A program made the position numbers and the translations under genes. From the NCBI GenBank assembly GCA_945280365.1, contig CALYQD010000003.1:62001-126000 (forward strand): a stretch of 64,000 nucleotides of DNA, read 5' to 3'. Positions 27,215 through 36,381 of this stretch are shown in pieces. Below the pieces are notes generated by a model that was not told where the DNA came from, searched no databases, and saw only the letters and a list, made by a program, of their open reading frames with translations. The number at the start of each line of letters is the position of its first letter. Position 1 is the stretch's first letter. This DNA comes from an uncultured Apibacter sp. (GTDB lineage Bacteria; Bacteroidota; Bacteroidia; Flavobacteriales; Weeksellaceae).

Positions 27215-27991
27215 ATGGGAAAAATTATTGCTATAGCTAATCAAAAAGGAGGAGTTGGAAAAACAACCACAGCTGTAAATTTGGCTGCTGCGATAGGGGT
27301 ACTTGAAAAAAAAGTATTGCTTATCGATGCAGACCCACAAGCAAATGCAAGTTCAGGTTTAGGTATTAATGTAGAAGAAGTTGAAGTAGGAACCTATGAA
27401 GTCCTTGAACATAGTGCTTCAGCAAAAGATACAGTACAACCGACTACGTCCCCTAATGTGGATTTAATACCAGCTCATATTGACCTCGTTGCAGCTGAAA
27501 TTGAATTAGTCGATAAAGTTAACAGAGAATATATGTTAAAAGAAGCATTAAAGGAAATAAAAAATGAATATGATTTCATAATCATTGATTGTGCACCATC
27601 TTTAGGATTAATTACCTTAAATGCTCTTACAGCCGCTGATTCTGTAATCATTCCCATTCAATGTGAATATTTTGCATTAGAAGGTTTAGGAAAATTATTA
27701 AATACTATAAATAGTGTACAAAAGCTACATAATCCTGATCTCACCATTGAAGGACTATTGTTAACAATGTACGATGCACGCCTACGCTTATCAAATCAAG
27801 TGGTAGAAGAAGTAAAAACACATTTCCCGGATATGGTTTTTGACAGTCTCATTCAAAGAAATGTACGTTTAAGCGAAGCTCCAAGTTTTGGCGAATCTAT
27901 TCTAAAATATGATGCAGAAAGCAAAGGAGCTATTAATTATATATTACTTGCAGAAGAAGTTTTAAATAAAAATAAGGCAGAAGTAAAATAA
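27215..27991 (+). CDS. parA: Chromosome-partitioning ATPase ParA
   Basis: A 258-residue Walker-type ATPase that moves newly replicated origins together with ParB. It has the deviant Walker A K-G-G-V-G-K-T-T-T near residue 11, the A' motif (L-L-I-D-A-D-P-Q-A-N) and Walker B (F-I-I-I-D-C-A-P-S-L-G). R-N-V-R-L-S-E-A-P-S-F-G matches chromosomal Soj/ParA. The N-terminus is short, as in chromosomal rather than plasmid ParA. parB follows after three bases, then DUF5683, dapB and lepB: a known flavobacterial gene order. Confidence 0.95.
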   Translation: MGKIIAIANQKGGVGKTTTAVNLAAAIGVLEKKVLLIDADPQANASSGLGINVEEVEVGTYEVLEHSASAKDTVQPTTSPNVDLIPAHIDLVAAEIELVDKVNREYMLKEALKEIKNEYDFIIIDCAPSLGLITLNALTAADSVIIPIQCEYFALEGLGKLLNTINSVQKLHNPDLTIEGLLLTMYDARLRLSNQVVEEVKTHFPDMVFDSLIQRNVRLSEAPSFGESILKYDAESKGAINYILLAEEVLNKNKAEVK

Positions 27992-27994
27992 ATT

Positions 27995-28879
27995 ATGGCT
28001 ATAGACAAAAAAAGAGCTATGGGTAGAGGCCTATCCGCAATTTTAAGCGAAAGTTCAAAAAAAGTAAATTCTGCTGAAGAAGCAGGAGCTGAAGAACTGG
28101 TAGGTAATATTTTGGAAATTTCTCTTGATGACATTATAACCAATCCCAATCAACCTAGAACTAATTTTGATCAAAAAGCATTAGACGAACTATCAATCTC
28201 TATTAAACAGCTAGGTTTAATTCAACCTATAACAGTTCGTAAGAATGGAGATAAATATGATTTAATTTCTGGAGAACGTAGATATCGTGCTTCCAAACAA
28301 GCCGGATTAAAAAAATTGCCTGCATTTGTTAGACTAGCTAATGATCAGGAACTTTTAGAAATGGCTTTAGTTGAAAACATCCAGCGAAAAGATTTAGACC
28401 CTATTGAAATTGCCCTGAGCTTTGAGAAATTAATTGAGGAAATCAATATTACTCAAGAAAACCTGAGCAACAGAGTGGGGAAGGACAGAAGCACCATTAC
28501 AAACTATTTAAGACTTTTAAAATTATCTCCAATAATTCAAACAGGTATAAGAGATAGTATCATATCTATGGGACATGGACGAGCCCTTATTTCCTTAGAA
28601 GAACAAGAGAAACAATTATTTGTGTATGAAAAAATAGTACGCGAACAATTATCGGTAAGACAAACTGAAAATTTTATACGTACTTTTAAAAATCCTAAAA
28701 TTAAAAAAGTATCCAAAGAAAAAGAATTACCTAATCATTTAAAAAAAGGTTTGAAAAGTTTTGAAGATTACTTTGAAACTAATATAGAAATTAAAGCAAC
28801 CGATAAAGGAAAAGGAAAAATTATCATTAACTTTGATTCAACTGAAGAATTTGAAAGGATTCAGAAATTATTAGAATGA
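27995..28879 (+). CDS. parB: ParB partition protein (parS-binding CTPase)
   Basis: A 294-residue ParB. The N-terminal tail has [12 protein letters not shown], which stimulates ParA. The ParB/Srx CTP-binding domain has [17 protein letters not shown] and [13 protein letters not shown] helix-turn-helix that reads parS follows ([19 protein letters not shown]), then a C-terminal dimerisation tail. Its stop overlaps the start of the next gene by four bases, indicating coupled translation. Confidence 0.95.
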   Translation: MAIDKKRAMGRGLSAILSESSKKVNSAEEAGAEELVGNILEISLDDIITNPNQPRTNFDQKALDELSISIKQLGLIQPITVRKNGDKYDLISGERRYRASKQAGLKKLPAFVRLANDQELLEMALVENIQRKDLDPIEIALSFEKLIEEINITQENLSNRVGKDRSTITNYLRLLKLSPIIQTGIRDSIISMGHGRALISLEEQEKQLFVYEKIVREQLSVRQTENFIRTFKNPKIKKVSKEKELPNHLKKGLKSFEDYFETNIEIKATDKGKGKIIINFDSTEEFERIQKLLE

Positions 28880-29478
28880 TACAAAAGAAAATATTGGTTA
28901 TAATTTCATTATTTTTAACATGTTTTATTTTAGCGCAAAATCAAAAAAAAAATGATGCGACGATCACTGACGATGGAGTTATAATCCGAAATATTAATAA
29001 AACAGACTCACTTACTCAGACTATGTTGAGAAGTCCTTTAAAAGCATCCTTGTATTCCGCCATACTTCCCGGTTTAGGCCAATTATATAATAAAAAATAT
29101 ATAAAAGCTCCCATTGTATTAGGAATTATAGGTACTGGAATAGGATTTATTAAATATTACGATGATAGATATAATAAATACCATAAGGCATATTTAGCGG
29201 AACTTAGCGGTCAAAAACATAAATTTTCGGATGTAGCAGGAATAAGCCCAAAGGTTTTAGCAAATGCTCAGGATTCTGAGCGAAGAAATAGAGATTATGC
29301 CATTGTATTAACCTCACTCGCTTACCTTTTGAATATAGTAGATGCTACCGTTGATGCTCATCTATCAATATTTGATAAAGATAAGGATCTTGCTATTCGA
29401 CCAGTTATAATGGAAGATGCAAATAATACTATATTTACTAATCAAAAAGTAGGACTTTCTTTTTGTTTATCTTTTTGA
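28876..29478 (+). CDS. DUF5683 membrane protein
   Basis: A 200-residue protein with a signal-like N-terminus (C-F-I-L-A-Q). A conserved DUF5683 block follows: [23 protein letters not shown]-like, then a membrane helix ([12 protein letters not shown]). A second helix lies near [17 protein letters not shown]. Function is unknown. The family is regularly found in this position between parB and dapB, and it overlaps parB by four bases. Confidence 0.8.
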   Translation: MIQKKILVIISLFLTCFILAQNQKKNDATITDDGVIIRNINKTDSLTQTMLRSPLKASLYSAILPGLGQLYNKKYIKAPIVLGIIGTGIGFIKYYDDRYNKYHKAYLAELSGQKHKFSDVAGISPKVLANAQDSERRNRDYAIVLTSLAYLLNIVDATVDAHLSIFDKDKDLAIRPVIMEDANNTIFTNQKVGLSFCLSF

Positions 29479-29514
29479 AATTAAAAATGTTTATAATTAA
29501 TTAATATATAATTT

Positions 29515-30216
29515 ATGAAAATAGCTTTAGTAGGTTATGGTAAAATGGGTAAAGCCATAGAAGAAATAGCTCAAAAACAAAATCACCAAATAGTAGCCAG
29601 ATTAGAAGAAAAACCAACCAAAAAAAATATAAATGGCGCAGATGTAGCTATTGAATTCTCAACTCCTTCTACTGCTTACGAAAATGTGATGGCATGCTTA
29701 GAAATTGGAGTGCCGGTTGTATGTGGAACTACCGCATGGTTGGATAAGCTCCCTAAAGTTAAAGAATTTTGTACAGAGCACAATGGTGGGTTTATTTATT
29801 CTTCCAATTATAGTTTGGGTGTTAATTTATTTTTTGAAATAAATAAAAAAGCAGCTGAAATAATGAAAAAATATCAAGAATATACAGTTCATATCGAAGA
29901 AATACATCATACAGAAAAAAAAGATGCACCGAGTGGAACAGCTATAACTCTTGCTGAAGAAATTATTCCAATATACAACTTTGATGGTTGGAATTTATCA
30001 TATAAAACAAATAATAATTTGCTTGGTATTGAGGCAAAGAGAGTTCATGACGTACCCGGAACACATACGGTTATCTATAATTCATCTATTGATGATATCG
30101 AATTAAAACACGTTGCCCATTCTAGAAAAGGCTTTGCTATGGGAGCACTAATTGCCGCAGAATGGTTAATTGGGAAGAAAGGTATTTTTACCATGAAAGA
30201 CGTACTTGGCTTTTAA
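29515..30216 (+). CDS. dapB: 4-hydroxy-tetrahydrodipicolinate reductase
   Basis: NAD(P)H-dependent step of lysine and diaminopimelate synthesis. The 233-residue protein has the nucleotide loop G-Y-G-K-M-G-K-A-I, a substrate and catalytic region H-I-E-E-I-H-H-T-E-K-K-D-A-P-S-G-T-A (His-His and Lys residues) and a C-terminal H-V-A-H-S-R-K-G-F-A-x-G. It is slightly shorter than the enterobacterial enzyme (about 270), normal for Bacteroidota. It sits in the parA-to-lepB run. Confidence 0.95.
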   Translation: MKIALVGYGKMGKAIEEIAQKQNHQIVARLEEKPTKKNINGADVAIEFSTPSTAYENVMACLEIGVPVVCGTTAWLDKLPKVKEFCTEHNGGFIYSSNYSLGVNLFFEINKKAAEIMKKYQEYTVHIEEIHHTEKKDAPSGTAITLAEEIIPIYNFDGWNLSYKTNNNLLGIEAKRVHDVPGTHTVIYNSSIDDIELKHVAHSRKGFAMGALIAAEWLIGKKGIFTMKDVLGF

Positions 30217-30297
30217 GTTAGAATAATTTACTAAAATTATTAAAGAAACTAAAAAAGTAAAAGACAATATTATTAAAAAAATTTAAAGAATTTTCTC

Positions 30298-31905
30298 ATG
30301 CATTTACTACAATATTATTTATTATTCGCTTTAATTACAAATATATTATATTTTTTAACTACCTGGAAACTATTTCAAAAAGCAGGTAGAAAAGCTTGGG
30401 AATCTTTATTACCATTTTATAATATTTTTATTACTTTAAAAATAATTCATCGACCTTGGTGGTGGCTTCTTATTGTATTTATACCTATTGTCGGTCCAAT
30501 TATGGGAGCGGTAATATTAGTGGATTTTATAAGACATTACAATCGCCGTTCTTACTTAGATGCCGTATTAGTATTATTTTTCTCATTTGTTTTCCTAGCT
30601 TATATAAATTATTCTTCTGAAACAAAATACAGCGGAAAAGAAGAGAGAAAAGAAACTTTTATTTCAGCAGTATTATTTGCGGTTGTCTTTGCAACAATTG
30701 TTCATGCTTTTGTAATTCAACCCTTTACTATTCCCACCGCATCTATGGAACGAACATTATTGGTTGGAGACTTTCTTTTTGTAAGTAAGCTTAATTACGG
30801 AATAAGAATACCGATGACACCGGTAGCTCTTCCTTTTCTCCAAAATAAAATTCCTTTGGGAGATAATCAAAAACCACAAAATCAAATCAATTCTTATGTT
30901 GATAAAATTCGTTTGCCTTACATGAGGCTTCCCGGCTGGCGAAATATTGAGAGGTATGATATTGTAGTATTTAATTATCCTACAGATTCATTACATACAG
31001 CCATTGATAGAAAAGATCCTTATGTTAAAAGATGTGTAGGTTTACCCGGAGATAAAATACAGCTTATCGATGGTAATTTATTTATAAATGGAAAGCCTGA
31101 AGACATAAAAAAAGATGAACAGCAACAAAGAGATTATTTAGTATACACTACAGAAGCAGGAATCAGCCAAAGAAAAATCGAAGACTTATTAGGCTATGCT
31201 ACTTATCAAGATGGTCTAGATGAACATGGAAAAAACGTATACTATTTCAAAGGGTTAACTAAAGAATATTCAGATAAAATAAAAAATTTTGATACAGTTG
31301 ATTCTATTCAAATTTTATATGCGAAAAAAGGGGAAGAGGGTATTCATTATAAAGATGTTTCTAAAACTAAAATCGATACAACTAATTCTATTTTTCCCTT
31401 ACATAGTGGTTGGAACGGTTCTCAATATGGACCAATTACTATACCTAAAAAAGGAGATGTAATTCAATTGACTAGCCAAAATATAAATCAATATCGACGA
31501 ATTATAAAAAATTATGAATTAAATAATTTGAAAGAAATCAATGGTAAATTTTTCATAAATGGTAAAGAAACTAGTACATACACTATAAAACAAAATTATT
31601 ATTGGATGATGGGGGATAATCGAGATAATTCTTTAGATAGCCGATATTTTGGTTATGTTCCTGAAGATCACATTATAGGTACGCCAATATTTACCTGGTT
31701 GAGTATTCAAGGACTATTTGAAAACGATCCTTATGGACATCCGGCAAAATTTAAAATTAGATGGGATCGAATGTTCAGAACAGTTAATACAAATGTACCT
31801 TTACAAGAAAAGACTAATTATTTACCCGTTTTTATAATTCTATTAGGCGGCTATTTCGTTTATGATTATTTTAACAAAAAGAAAAAGAAAGAAAAAAATA
31901 AATAA
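30298..31905 (+). CDS. lepB: Signal peptidase I, long flavobacterial form
   Basis: Cleaves signal peptides from exported proteins at the inner membrane. At 535 residues it is about twice the usual size. Three or four N-terminal membrane helices precede the catalytic domain. The catalytic Ser is S149 (T-A-S-M-E-R-T) and the Lys is K244 (Y-V-K-R-C-V-G-L-P-G-D). A large insert (about 270-430) separates these from the G-D-N-R-D-N-S-x-D-S-R-Y-F-G box. A final membrane helix with a Lys-rich tail closes the protein. This size is usual in Flavobacteriia. Confidence 0.93.
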   Translation: MHLLQYYLLFALITNILYFLTTWKLFQKAGRKAWESLLPFYNIFITLKIIHRPWWWLLIVFIPIVGPIMGAVILVDFIRHYNRRSYLDAVLVLFFSFVFLAYINYSSETKYSGKEERKETFISAVLFAVVFATIVHAFVIQPFTIPTASMERTLLVGDFLFVSKLNYGIRIPMTPVALPFLQNKIPLGDNQKPQNQINSYVDKIRLPYMRLPGWRNIERYDIVVFNYPTDSLHTAIDRKDPYVKRCVGLPGDKIQLIDGNLFINGKPEDIKKDEQQQRDYLVYTTEAGISQRKIEDLLGYATYQDGLDEHGKNVYYFKGLTKEYSDKIKNFDTVDSIQILYAKKGEEGIHYKDVSKTKIDTTNSIFPLHSGWNGSQYGPITIPKKGDVIQLTSQNINQYRRIIKNYELNNLKEINGKFFINGKETSTYTIKQNYYWMMGDNRDNSLDSRYFGYVPEDHIIGTPIFTWLSIQGLFENDPYGHPAKFKIRWDRMFRTVNTNVPLQEKTNYLPVFIILLGGYFVYDYFNKKKKKEKNK

Positions 31906-31913
31906 TTTAATCA

Positions 31914-33095
31914 ATGAGGAAAATTCTATTAGTACTGTTAACATTAGTTACGACTCAATCCTCAATATATGCTCAAGAGGATTTAATAAAAAAAATTATA
32001 AATAATAAATCAAATAATACTAATTTCCAATTTACTCTAGTCAAACAGCTTGATAACACTACTGTGAAACAACAAGGTTCATCCGGAACATGCTGGAGCT
32101 ATGCAGGAAATTCTTTTCTTGAGTCTGAAATTTATAAAAAACATAAACGCGTTCTAGATATAGCAGAAATCTATACTGCAAGAAAAACTTATGAAGAAAA
32201 GGCCAAAAATTATGTAATGATGGACGGGTTTTTAAATTATGGAGATGGCGGTTCATTGCATGATGTAATCAATATGTATAAAAAATATGGGATAATGCCC
32301 CAAGAAGCATATACTGGATTAATCAATGGAGCTGTAAAGAACAATTTTAAAGAAATGCAGATAGAGCTTAAAAATAATTTGGATAAAATTATAGCTAAAA
32401 AAGCTCCTATAAATACTAACTGGACTATAAATTTTTCATCAATATTAGATAAATATTTAGGAAAAGTTCCTGAAACATTTATATATAATGGAAAAGAGTA
32501 TACTCCCAAAACATTTGCCGAAGAGATAGTGGATTTAAATCCAGATGATTATATTGAAATTACCTCATTTAAAGATTACGAATACTATAAACAATTTTAT
32601 CCACCCTTGCCGGATAACTGGAGCGGAGATAAGATGTATAACATACCTATGGCTGAACTTACGGATTGTATAGATCATGCTTTATCATTAGGATATACCG
32701 TTTGCTGGGCAACTGATGTAAGTGAAGCATATTTCAGCTGGAAAAACGGACTGGCTTATGTTCCTGATACAAATCTATATGCAATATCTTCGGAAGAGCG
32801 GGCAAATTTATTTACACATCCAAAACCTGAGAAAATTATAACAGAAGAAATGCGTCAGGAAGCTATTAATAATAAATCAACAACTGATGATCATGCTATG
32901 CATATAGTAGGTATTTCAAAAGATCAAAACGGTAAAGAATATTATTTAATTAAAAATTCCTGGGGAGATACCAATGATTTCAAAGGATATTTATATGTAA
33001 CGAAAACTTACGTTCAATTTAAAACTACAGCAATTTTACTTAATAAAAATGCACTTCCTAAAAAATTAAGAAAAAAACTAAACTTAATGTCTTAA
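31914..33095 (+). CDS. Secreted C1-family cysteine aminopeptidase (PepC/bleomycin hydrolase-like)
   Basis: A 393-residue protein with an N-terminal signal peptide (cleavage near I-Y-A-Q). The papain-type catalytic set is intact: Cys60 in G-S-S-G-T-C-W-S-Y-A, His327 in D-D-H-A-M-H-I-V-G-I, and Asn348 in I-K-N-S-W-G-D. The closest family is bleomycin hydrolase/PepC (C1B). That family is normally cytoplasmic, so the exported form suggests degradation of peptides outside the inner membrane. It starts eight bases after lepB and is the last gene before the accessory island. Confidence 0.85.
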   Translation: MRKILLVLLTLVTTQSSIYAQEDLIKKIINNKSNNTNFQFTLVKQLDNTTVKQQGSSGTCWSYAGNSFLESEIYKKHKRVLDIAEIYTARKTYEEKAKNYVMMDGFLNYGDGGSLHDVINMYKKYGIMPQEAYTGLINGAVKNNFKEMQIELKNNLDKIIAKKAPINTNWTINFSSILDKYLGKVPETFIYNGKEYTPKTFAEEIVDLNPDDYIEITSFKDYEYYKQFYPPLPDNWSGDKMYNIPMAELTDCIDHALSLGYTVCWATDVSEAYFSWKNGLAYVPDTNLYAISSEERANLFTHPKPEKIITEEMRQEAINNKSTTDDHAMHIVGISKDQNGKEYYLIKNSWGDTNDFKGYLYVTKTYVQFKTTAILLNKNALPKKLRKKLNLMS

Positions 33096-33749
33096 AAATT
33101 TTTTAATTAATAAAAATTTCATGAGGTATGAGTAATTTTATGTCTCAAAAACCTATTTAACATAATATAAATTATAGGTAAATTAAATATTTTAAAATTA
33201 AGACAGTATTTACACATTTTCCTATAATGTCATATTATGTCTCCGCAAAAGCTCCGGGCTTCGCCTAAATAAAACTTTTCTGAGACAAACACATTTTACA
33301 GAGTTTTCCTATAATTTGTCATTATGTGTAAATAGCCGCGCAGCCAACCCGGTTTGTTTAAAAAATTTACAGCCTTTACAATAAAAAATTACGCTGTAAA
33401 TTTTTCTGAACAAATCCTACACACGGCCAGCCTGTGCTATTTAATTTTTTGGCCAACACCTGAGAAAAAAAAATTTATTTTTTTTATAACTTTTAAGGTG
33501 CTTTATTATATTTTTAATTTGAAAACATGACGAAAAATAAATGTTTGAGCGATAGCGAGTTTTTATTTTTCTTGAATTTTTTGTTTCTTTTTTTCACTTC
33601 TTTAATAAATTTTTAAGGAGTTCAAGAATGCTAAGCATTTGTCTCAAAACAAATGAATTAATTAATTTGTGAATACATAAAAATAATAATTCCTCTACTT
33701 TTAAAAAGAATGAAAAAGCTATTTCCTATTTAACATAATATTTAACCAT

Positions 33750-33953
33750 TCAAACCTTATTAATAACAATCCTTTTTTTACTATGTTTAATTACTATTTG
33801 GTCTCCGGTTCTGAAACCCGAATCTTGCAACCACTTGCCTGCCATACGTATTTCCGGAAAAGATATATAACGGAAACTGGCTCTTTTAAAATCCCTCTCA
33901 TATACCTTTATAATACGTATTTTGGCTTTGCTTTTATATTTACGAACTTCCAT
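33750..33953 (-). CDS. SymE-family toxin-like protein, copy 1
   Basis: A 67-residue basic protein. A lysine/arginine-rich N-terminal strand leads into the SymE core (F-P-E-I-R-M-A-G-K-W-L-Q-D-S-G-F, then G-D-Q-I-V-I and a final R-I-V-I). SymE proteins have an AbrB-like (SpoVT) fold and include an SOS-induced type I toxin repressed by an antisense RNA. Whether this one is toxic is unknown. I chose the ATG at 33953, which gives the usual family length; the open frame to 33983 adds ten residues. It differs from the other two copies at the last two residues. Confidence 0.7.
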   Translation of the reverse strand: MEVRKYKSKAKIRIIKVYERDFKRASFRYISFPEIRMAGKWLQDSGFRTGDQIVIKHSKKRIVINKV

Positions 33954-34101
33954 ATATTTCTGATTTTTTCTTTCTTTCTGCAAAGGAAGTTCTACCCTGC
34001 CCGATATCCAATTTTACAAACTGATTTTTTACCAAATACCATTGATTTTTTATCTTATATTTTATTTAACTATTTTGTATACTAGCCCAAAAATAAATTA
34101 G

Positions 34102-34109
34102 TACGTTTG
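34102..34109 (+). promoter_or_regulatory. -7 box of XRE copy 1
   Basis: TACGTTTG fits TAnnTTTG and ends four bases before the ATG of the broken XRE gene, the same place as in the two intact copies. Confidence 0.5.
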
Positions 34110-34113
34110 CCTT

Positions 34114-34266
34114 ATGACTATAGATAAGACAACATCCAGAAAGATACATCAAGGTAGAAATATTAAACGTTTTCGTGAAATATAAGGTATAAAACAGGAA
34201 GCGTTGGCTTTTGATATGAGAGATTCCCAGTCTTCTATATCTGATTATGAATATAAGGAAACATTC
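34114..34266 (+). pseudogene. XRE-family regulator, truncated copy
   Basis: The first 51 codons match the intact XRE genes at 37601 and 40556, but codon 24 is TAA (leucine in the others). Further changes disturb the helix-turn-helix (D-M-R-D-S-Q-S-S instead of D-M-G-V-S-Q-S-S). The homology stops abruptly after the E-T-x-x region, where unrelated sequence follows. It cannot make a repressor, so any control of the adjacent SymE gene from this copy is lost. Confidence 0.85.
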
Positions 34267-34278
34267 AATTAGTCAAAG

Positions 34279-34665
34279 AAATTTTTCAAATCGTTATCAT
34301 TTACATTATTAATCTAGATGCCTATCAAAAATAAATTAAAATTCCATTATTAAAAATACTAGACAATCTTGTCATAAATAATAAAATAATAACTATTATA
34401 GGGTAAAATAAAGATTATAAAATAAAAAAAATGTTAAATTCGTAACCAATACTCAATCTATATAATGGATTCACAAGATAAGCTAAAAAAAAATTCTGAT
34501 CATAAATTTGAAAAAGAAGTATCGTCTTTTCAATCAGATAATGAACTGTTTATTCAGGATGATTCTATCATAAGTAAACACAAAAAAAAAGCAAGAAACG
34601 CAAAACCGGTTCAAATCTTGGAAAATTATAACGGTTCAGATGAAGATTTGAAAAGTCTAGTAAAA
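34279..34665. repeat. Left copy of the GNAT/yciH start region
   Basis: Collinear with 46047-46449. It contains the first codons of the divergent GNAT gene (start codon on the minus strand), the whole spacer and the first 67 codons of yciH, with scattered substitutions and small gaps. The two copies flank about 11.8 kb in direct orientation. Confidence 0.85.
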
Positions 34666-35154
34666 AGTGATTTTAAATTTTGGGGGTGGGACAAAAAACC
34701 TAGGACAATGTTGCGTTTTATAAAACCAGGTGATATATTTTGCGTCAAACTGAATGATAAAAAATATATTTTCGGCAGAATTATTTCAAAAATATTTTTT
34801 GGTCGTGTTGCAGAGATTTTTAACTATGTATCATCAACGCCCGAAATAGAAGTCGAATACATTGATTCATCCAAGAGAATGTTTGCACCAATAGTATTAG
34901 ATAGTTATACGCTATTTGATCGGAAGTTTGAAAAAGAAGCAGATTGGCGGATTATAGGACATCAGAATGATTATATACCTACAGATGTTGATGATGTTTA
35001 TTTTACCTTCGGTGAAGGAGCATATTGTAAAAAGGTTGATATTTGGGATAATGACACCCTTATATCAGAAAGCGAGGCTAAAAAATTACCCAAATTAGCT
35101 CCTCGGTGTGATTTTGATGTGAAGCAGCTACTAAAAGAATATATAAATGAATAG
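34465..35154 (+). CDS. Chimeric protein: YciH/SUI1 N-terminus fused to Imm26-like immunity domain
   Basis: A 229-residue open frame of two parts. Residues 1-66 match the start of the intact yciH at 46245 (D-H-K-F-E-x-E-V-S-S, I-L-E-N-Y-N-G-S-D-E-D-L-K-S-L). Residues 68-229 are the first of four Imm26-like copies (G-D-I-F-C-V-K-L-N-D-K-K-Y-I-F-G-R). The seam lies at the codons where the other copies have ATG-AAT. The SUI1 fold itself is cut off, so the N-terminal part cannot work as a translation factor. The fusion keeps the yciH promoter region, which could drive the immunity array. Translation could also start internally. Confidence 0.75.
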   Translation: MDSQDKLKKNSDHKFEKEVSSFQSDNELFIQDDSIISKHKKKARNAKPVQILENYNGSDEDLKSLVKSDFKFWGWDKKPRTMLRFIKPGDIFCVKLNDKKYIFGRIISKIFFGRVAEIFNYVSSTPEIEVEYIDSSKRMFAPIVLDSYTLFDRKFEKEADWRIIGHQNDYIPTDVDDVYFTFGEGAYCKKVDIWDNDTLISESEAKKLPKLAPRCDFDVKQLLKEYINE

Positions 35155-35235
35155 TCAAATATCAAGTGTTCAAACTGATTTAAGGAGATATGTGTGTAAA
35201 GGGAATGACAGTAACAGAATAAAAAGGGACAGTTA

Positions 35236-35727
35236 ATGAATGATTTTAAATTTTGGGGATGGGATAAAAAACCTAGGACAATGTTACGTTTTATAAAACC
35301 AGGTGATATATTTTGCGTCAAACTGAATGATAAAAAATATATTTTCGGCAGAATTATTTCAAAAATATTTTTTGGTCGTGTTGCAGAGATTTTTAACTAT
35401 GTATCATCAACGCCCGAAATAGAAGTCGAATACATTGATTCATCCAAGAGAATGTTTGCACCAATAGTATTAGATAGTTATACGCTATTTGATCGGAAGT
35501 TTGAAAAAGAAGCAGATTGGCGGATTATAGGACATCAGAATGATTATATACCTACAGATGTTGATGATGTTTATTTTACCTTCGGTGAAGGAGCATATTG
35601 TAAAAAGGTTGATATTTGGGATAATAAAACCTTTATATCAGAAAGCGAGGCTAAAAAATTACCCAAATTAGCTCCTCGGTGTGATTTTGATGTGAAGCAG
35701 CTACTAAAAGAATATATAAATGAATAG
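35236..35727 (+). CDS. Imm26-like immunity protein, copy 2
   Basis: A 163-residue soluble protein with the Imm26 signature: K-K-P-R-T-M-L-R-F-I-K-P-G-D-I-F-C-V-K-L, then Y-I-F-G-R-I-I-S-K-I-F-F-G-R. Imm26 proteins protect producer cells against toxin domains of polymorphic toxin systems (contact-dependent or type VI-like delivery). No toxin gene lies in the window, so it may defend against neighbours' toxins. It lies 81 bases after copy 1. An AAAAAGGGA purine tract lies just upstream, a possible ribosome site. The family call is from recalled motifs. Confidence 0.75.
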   Translation: MNDFKFWGWDKKPRTMLRFIKPGDIFCVKLNDKKYIFGRIISKIFFGRVAEIFNYVSSTPEIEVEYIDSSKRMFAPIVLDSYTLFDRKFEKEADWRIIGHQNDYIPTDVDDVYFTFGEGAYCKKVDIWDNKTFISESEAKKLPKLAPRCDFDVKQLLKEYINE

Positions 35728-35808
35728 TCAAATATCAAGTGTTCAAACTGATTTAAGGAGATATGTGTGTAAAGGGAATGACAATAATAGAATAAAAAGG
35801 GACTGTTA

Positions 35809-36300
35809 ATGAATAATTTTAAATTTTGGGGATGGGATAAAAAGCCTCGGACAATGTTACGTTTTATAAAACCAGGTGATATATTTTGCGTCAAACTGAA
35901 TGATAAAAAATATATTTTCGGCAGAATTATTTCAAAAATATTTTTTGGTCGTGTTGCAGAGATTTTTAACTATGTATCATCAACGCCCGAAATAGAAGTC
36001 GAATACATTGATTCATCCAAGAGAATGTTTGCACCAATAGTATTAGATAGTTATACGCTATTTGATCGGAAGTTTGAAAAAGAAGCAGATTGGCGGATTA
36101 TAGGACATCAGAATGATTATATACCTACAGATGTTGATGATGTTTATTTTACCTTCGGTGAAGGAGCATATTGTAAAAAGGTTGATATTTGGGATAATAA
36201 AACCTTTATATCAGAAAGCGAGGCTAAAAAATTACCCAAATTAGCTCCTCGGTGTGATTTTGATGTGAAGCAGCTACTAAAAGAATATATAAATGAATAG
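35809..36300 (+). CDS. Imm26-like immunity protein, copy 3
   Basis: Identical in length to copy 2 and differing from it in one residue at the N-terminus (N-N-F-K-F instead of N-D-F-K-F). The coding and spacer sequences are nearly the same as copy 2 base for base, so this duplication is very recent or is kept uniform by gene conversion. Tandem exact copies would be expected to expand and contract by recombination. Confidence 0.75.
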   Translation: MNNFKFWGWDKKPRTMLRFIKPGDIFCVKLNDKKYIFGRIISKIFFGRVAEIFNYVSSTPEIEVEYIDSSKRMFAPIVLDSYTLFDRKFEKEADWRIIGHQNDYIPTDVDDVYFTFGEGAYCKKVDIWDNKTFISESEAKKLPKLAPRCDFDVKQLLKEYINE

Positions 36301-36381
36301 TCAAATATCAAGTGTTCAAACTGATTTAAGGAGATATGTGTGTAAAGGGAATGACAATAATAGAATAAAAAGGGACTGTTA

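Larger units (their letters stand above)
33155..34266. repeat. Island repeat module, copy 1 (non-coding part, SymE, XRE start)
   Basis: Collinear with 39590-40708 at roughly 85-95% identity. The leading 600 bases are non-coding and include paired tracts, for example AAAAATTTACAGC / GCTGTAAATTTTT at 33361-33405 and GAAAAATAAA / TTTATTTTTC around 33531-33560. The rest holds the SymE-like gene and the start of the divergent XRE gene. A four-base duplication (ctttcttt) near 33970 distinguishes this copy. It breaks off within the XRE gene near 34266, where a copy of the yciH upstream region begins. Confidence 0.85.

Noticed and set aside
27000-27215. A parS site or replication origin near parAB
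   Set aside because: No GTTTCACGTGAAAC-like palindrome, DnaA-box cluster or dnaA/dnaN neighbour was seen.
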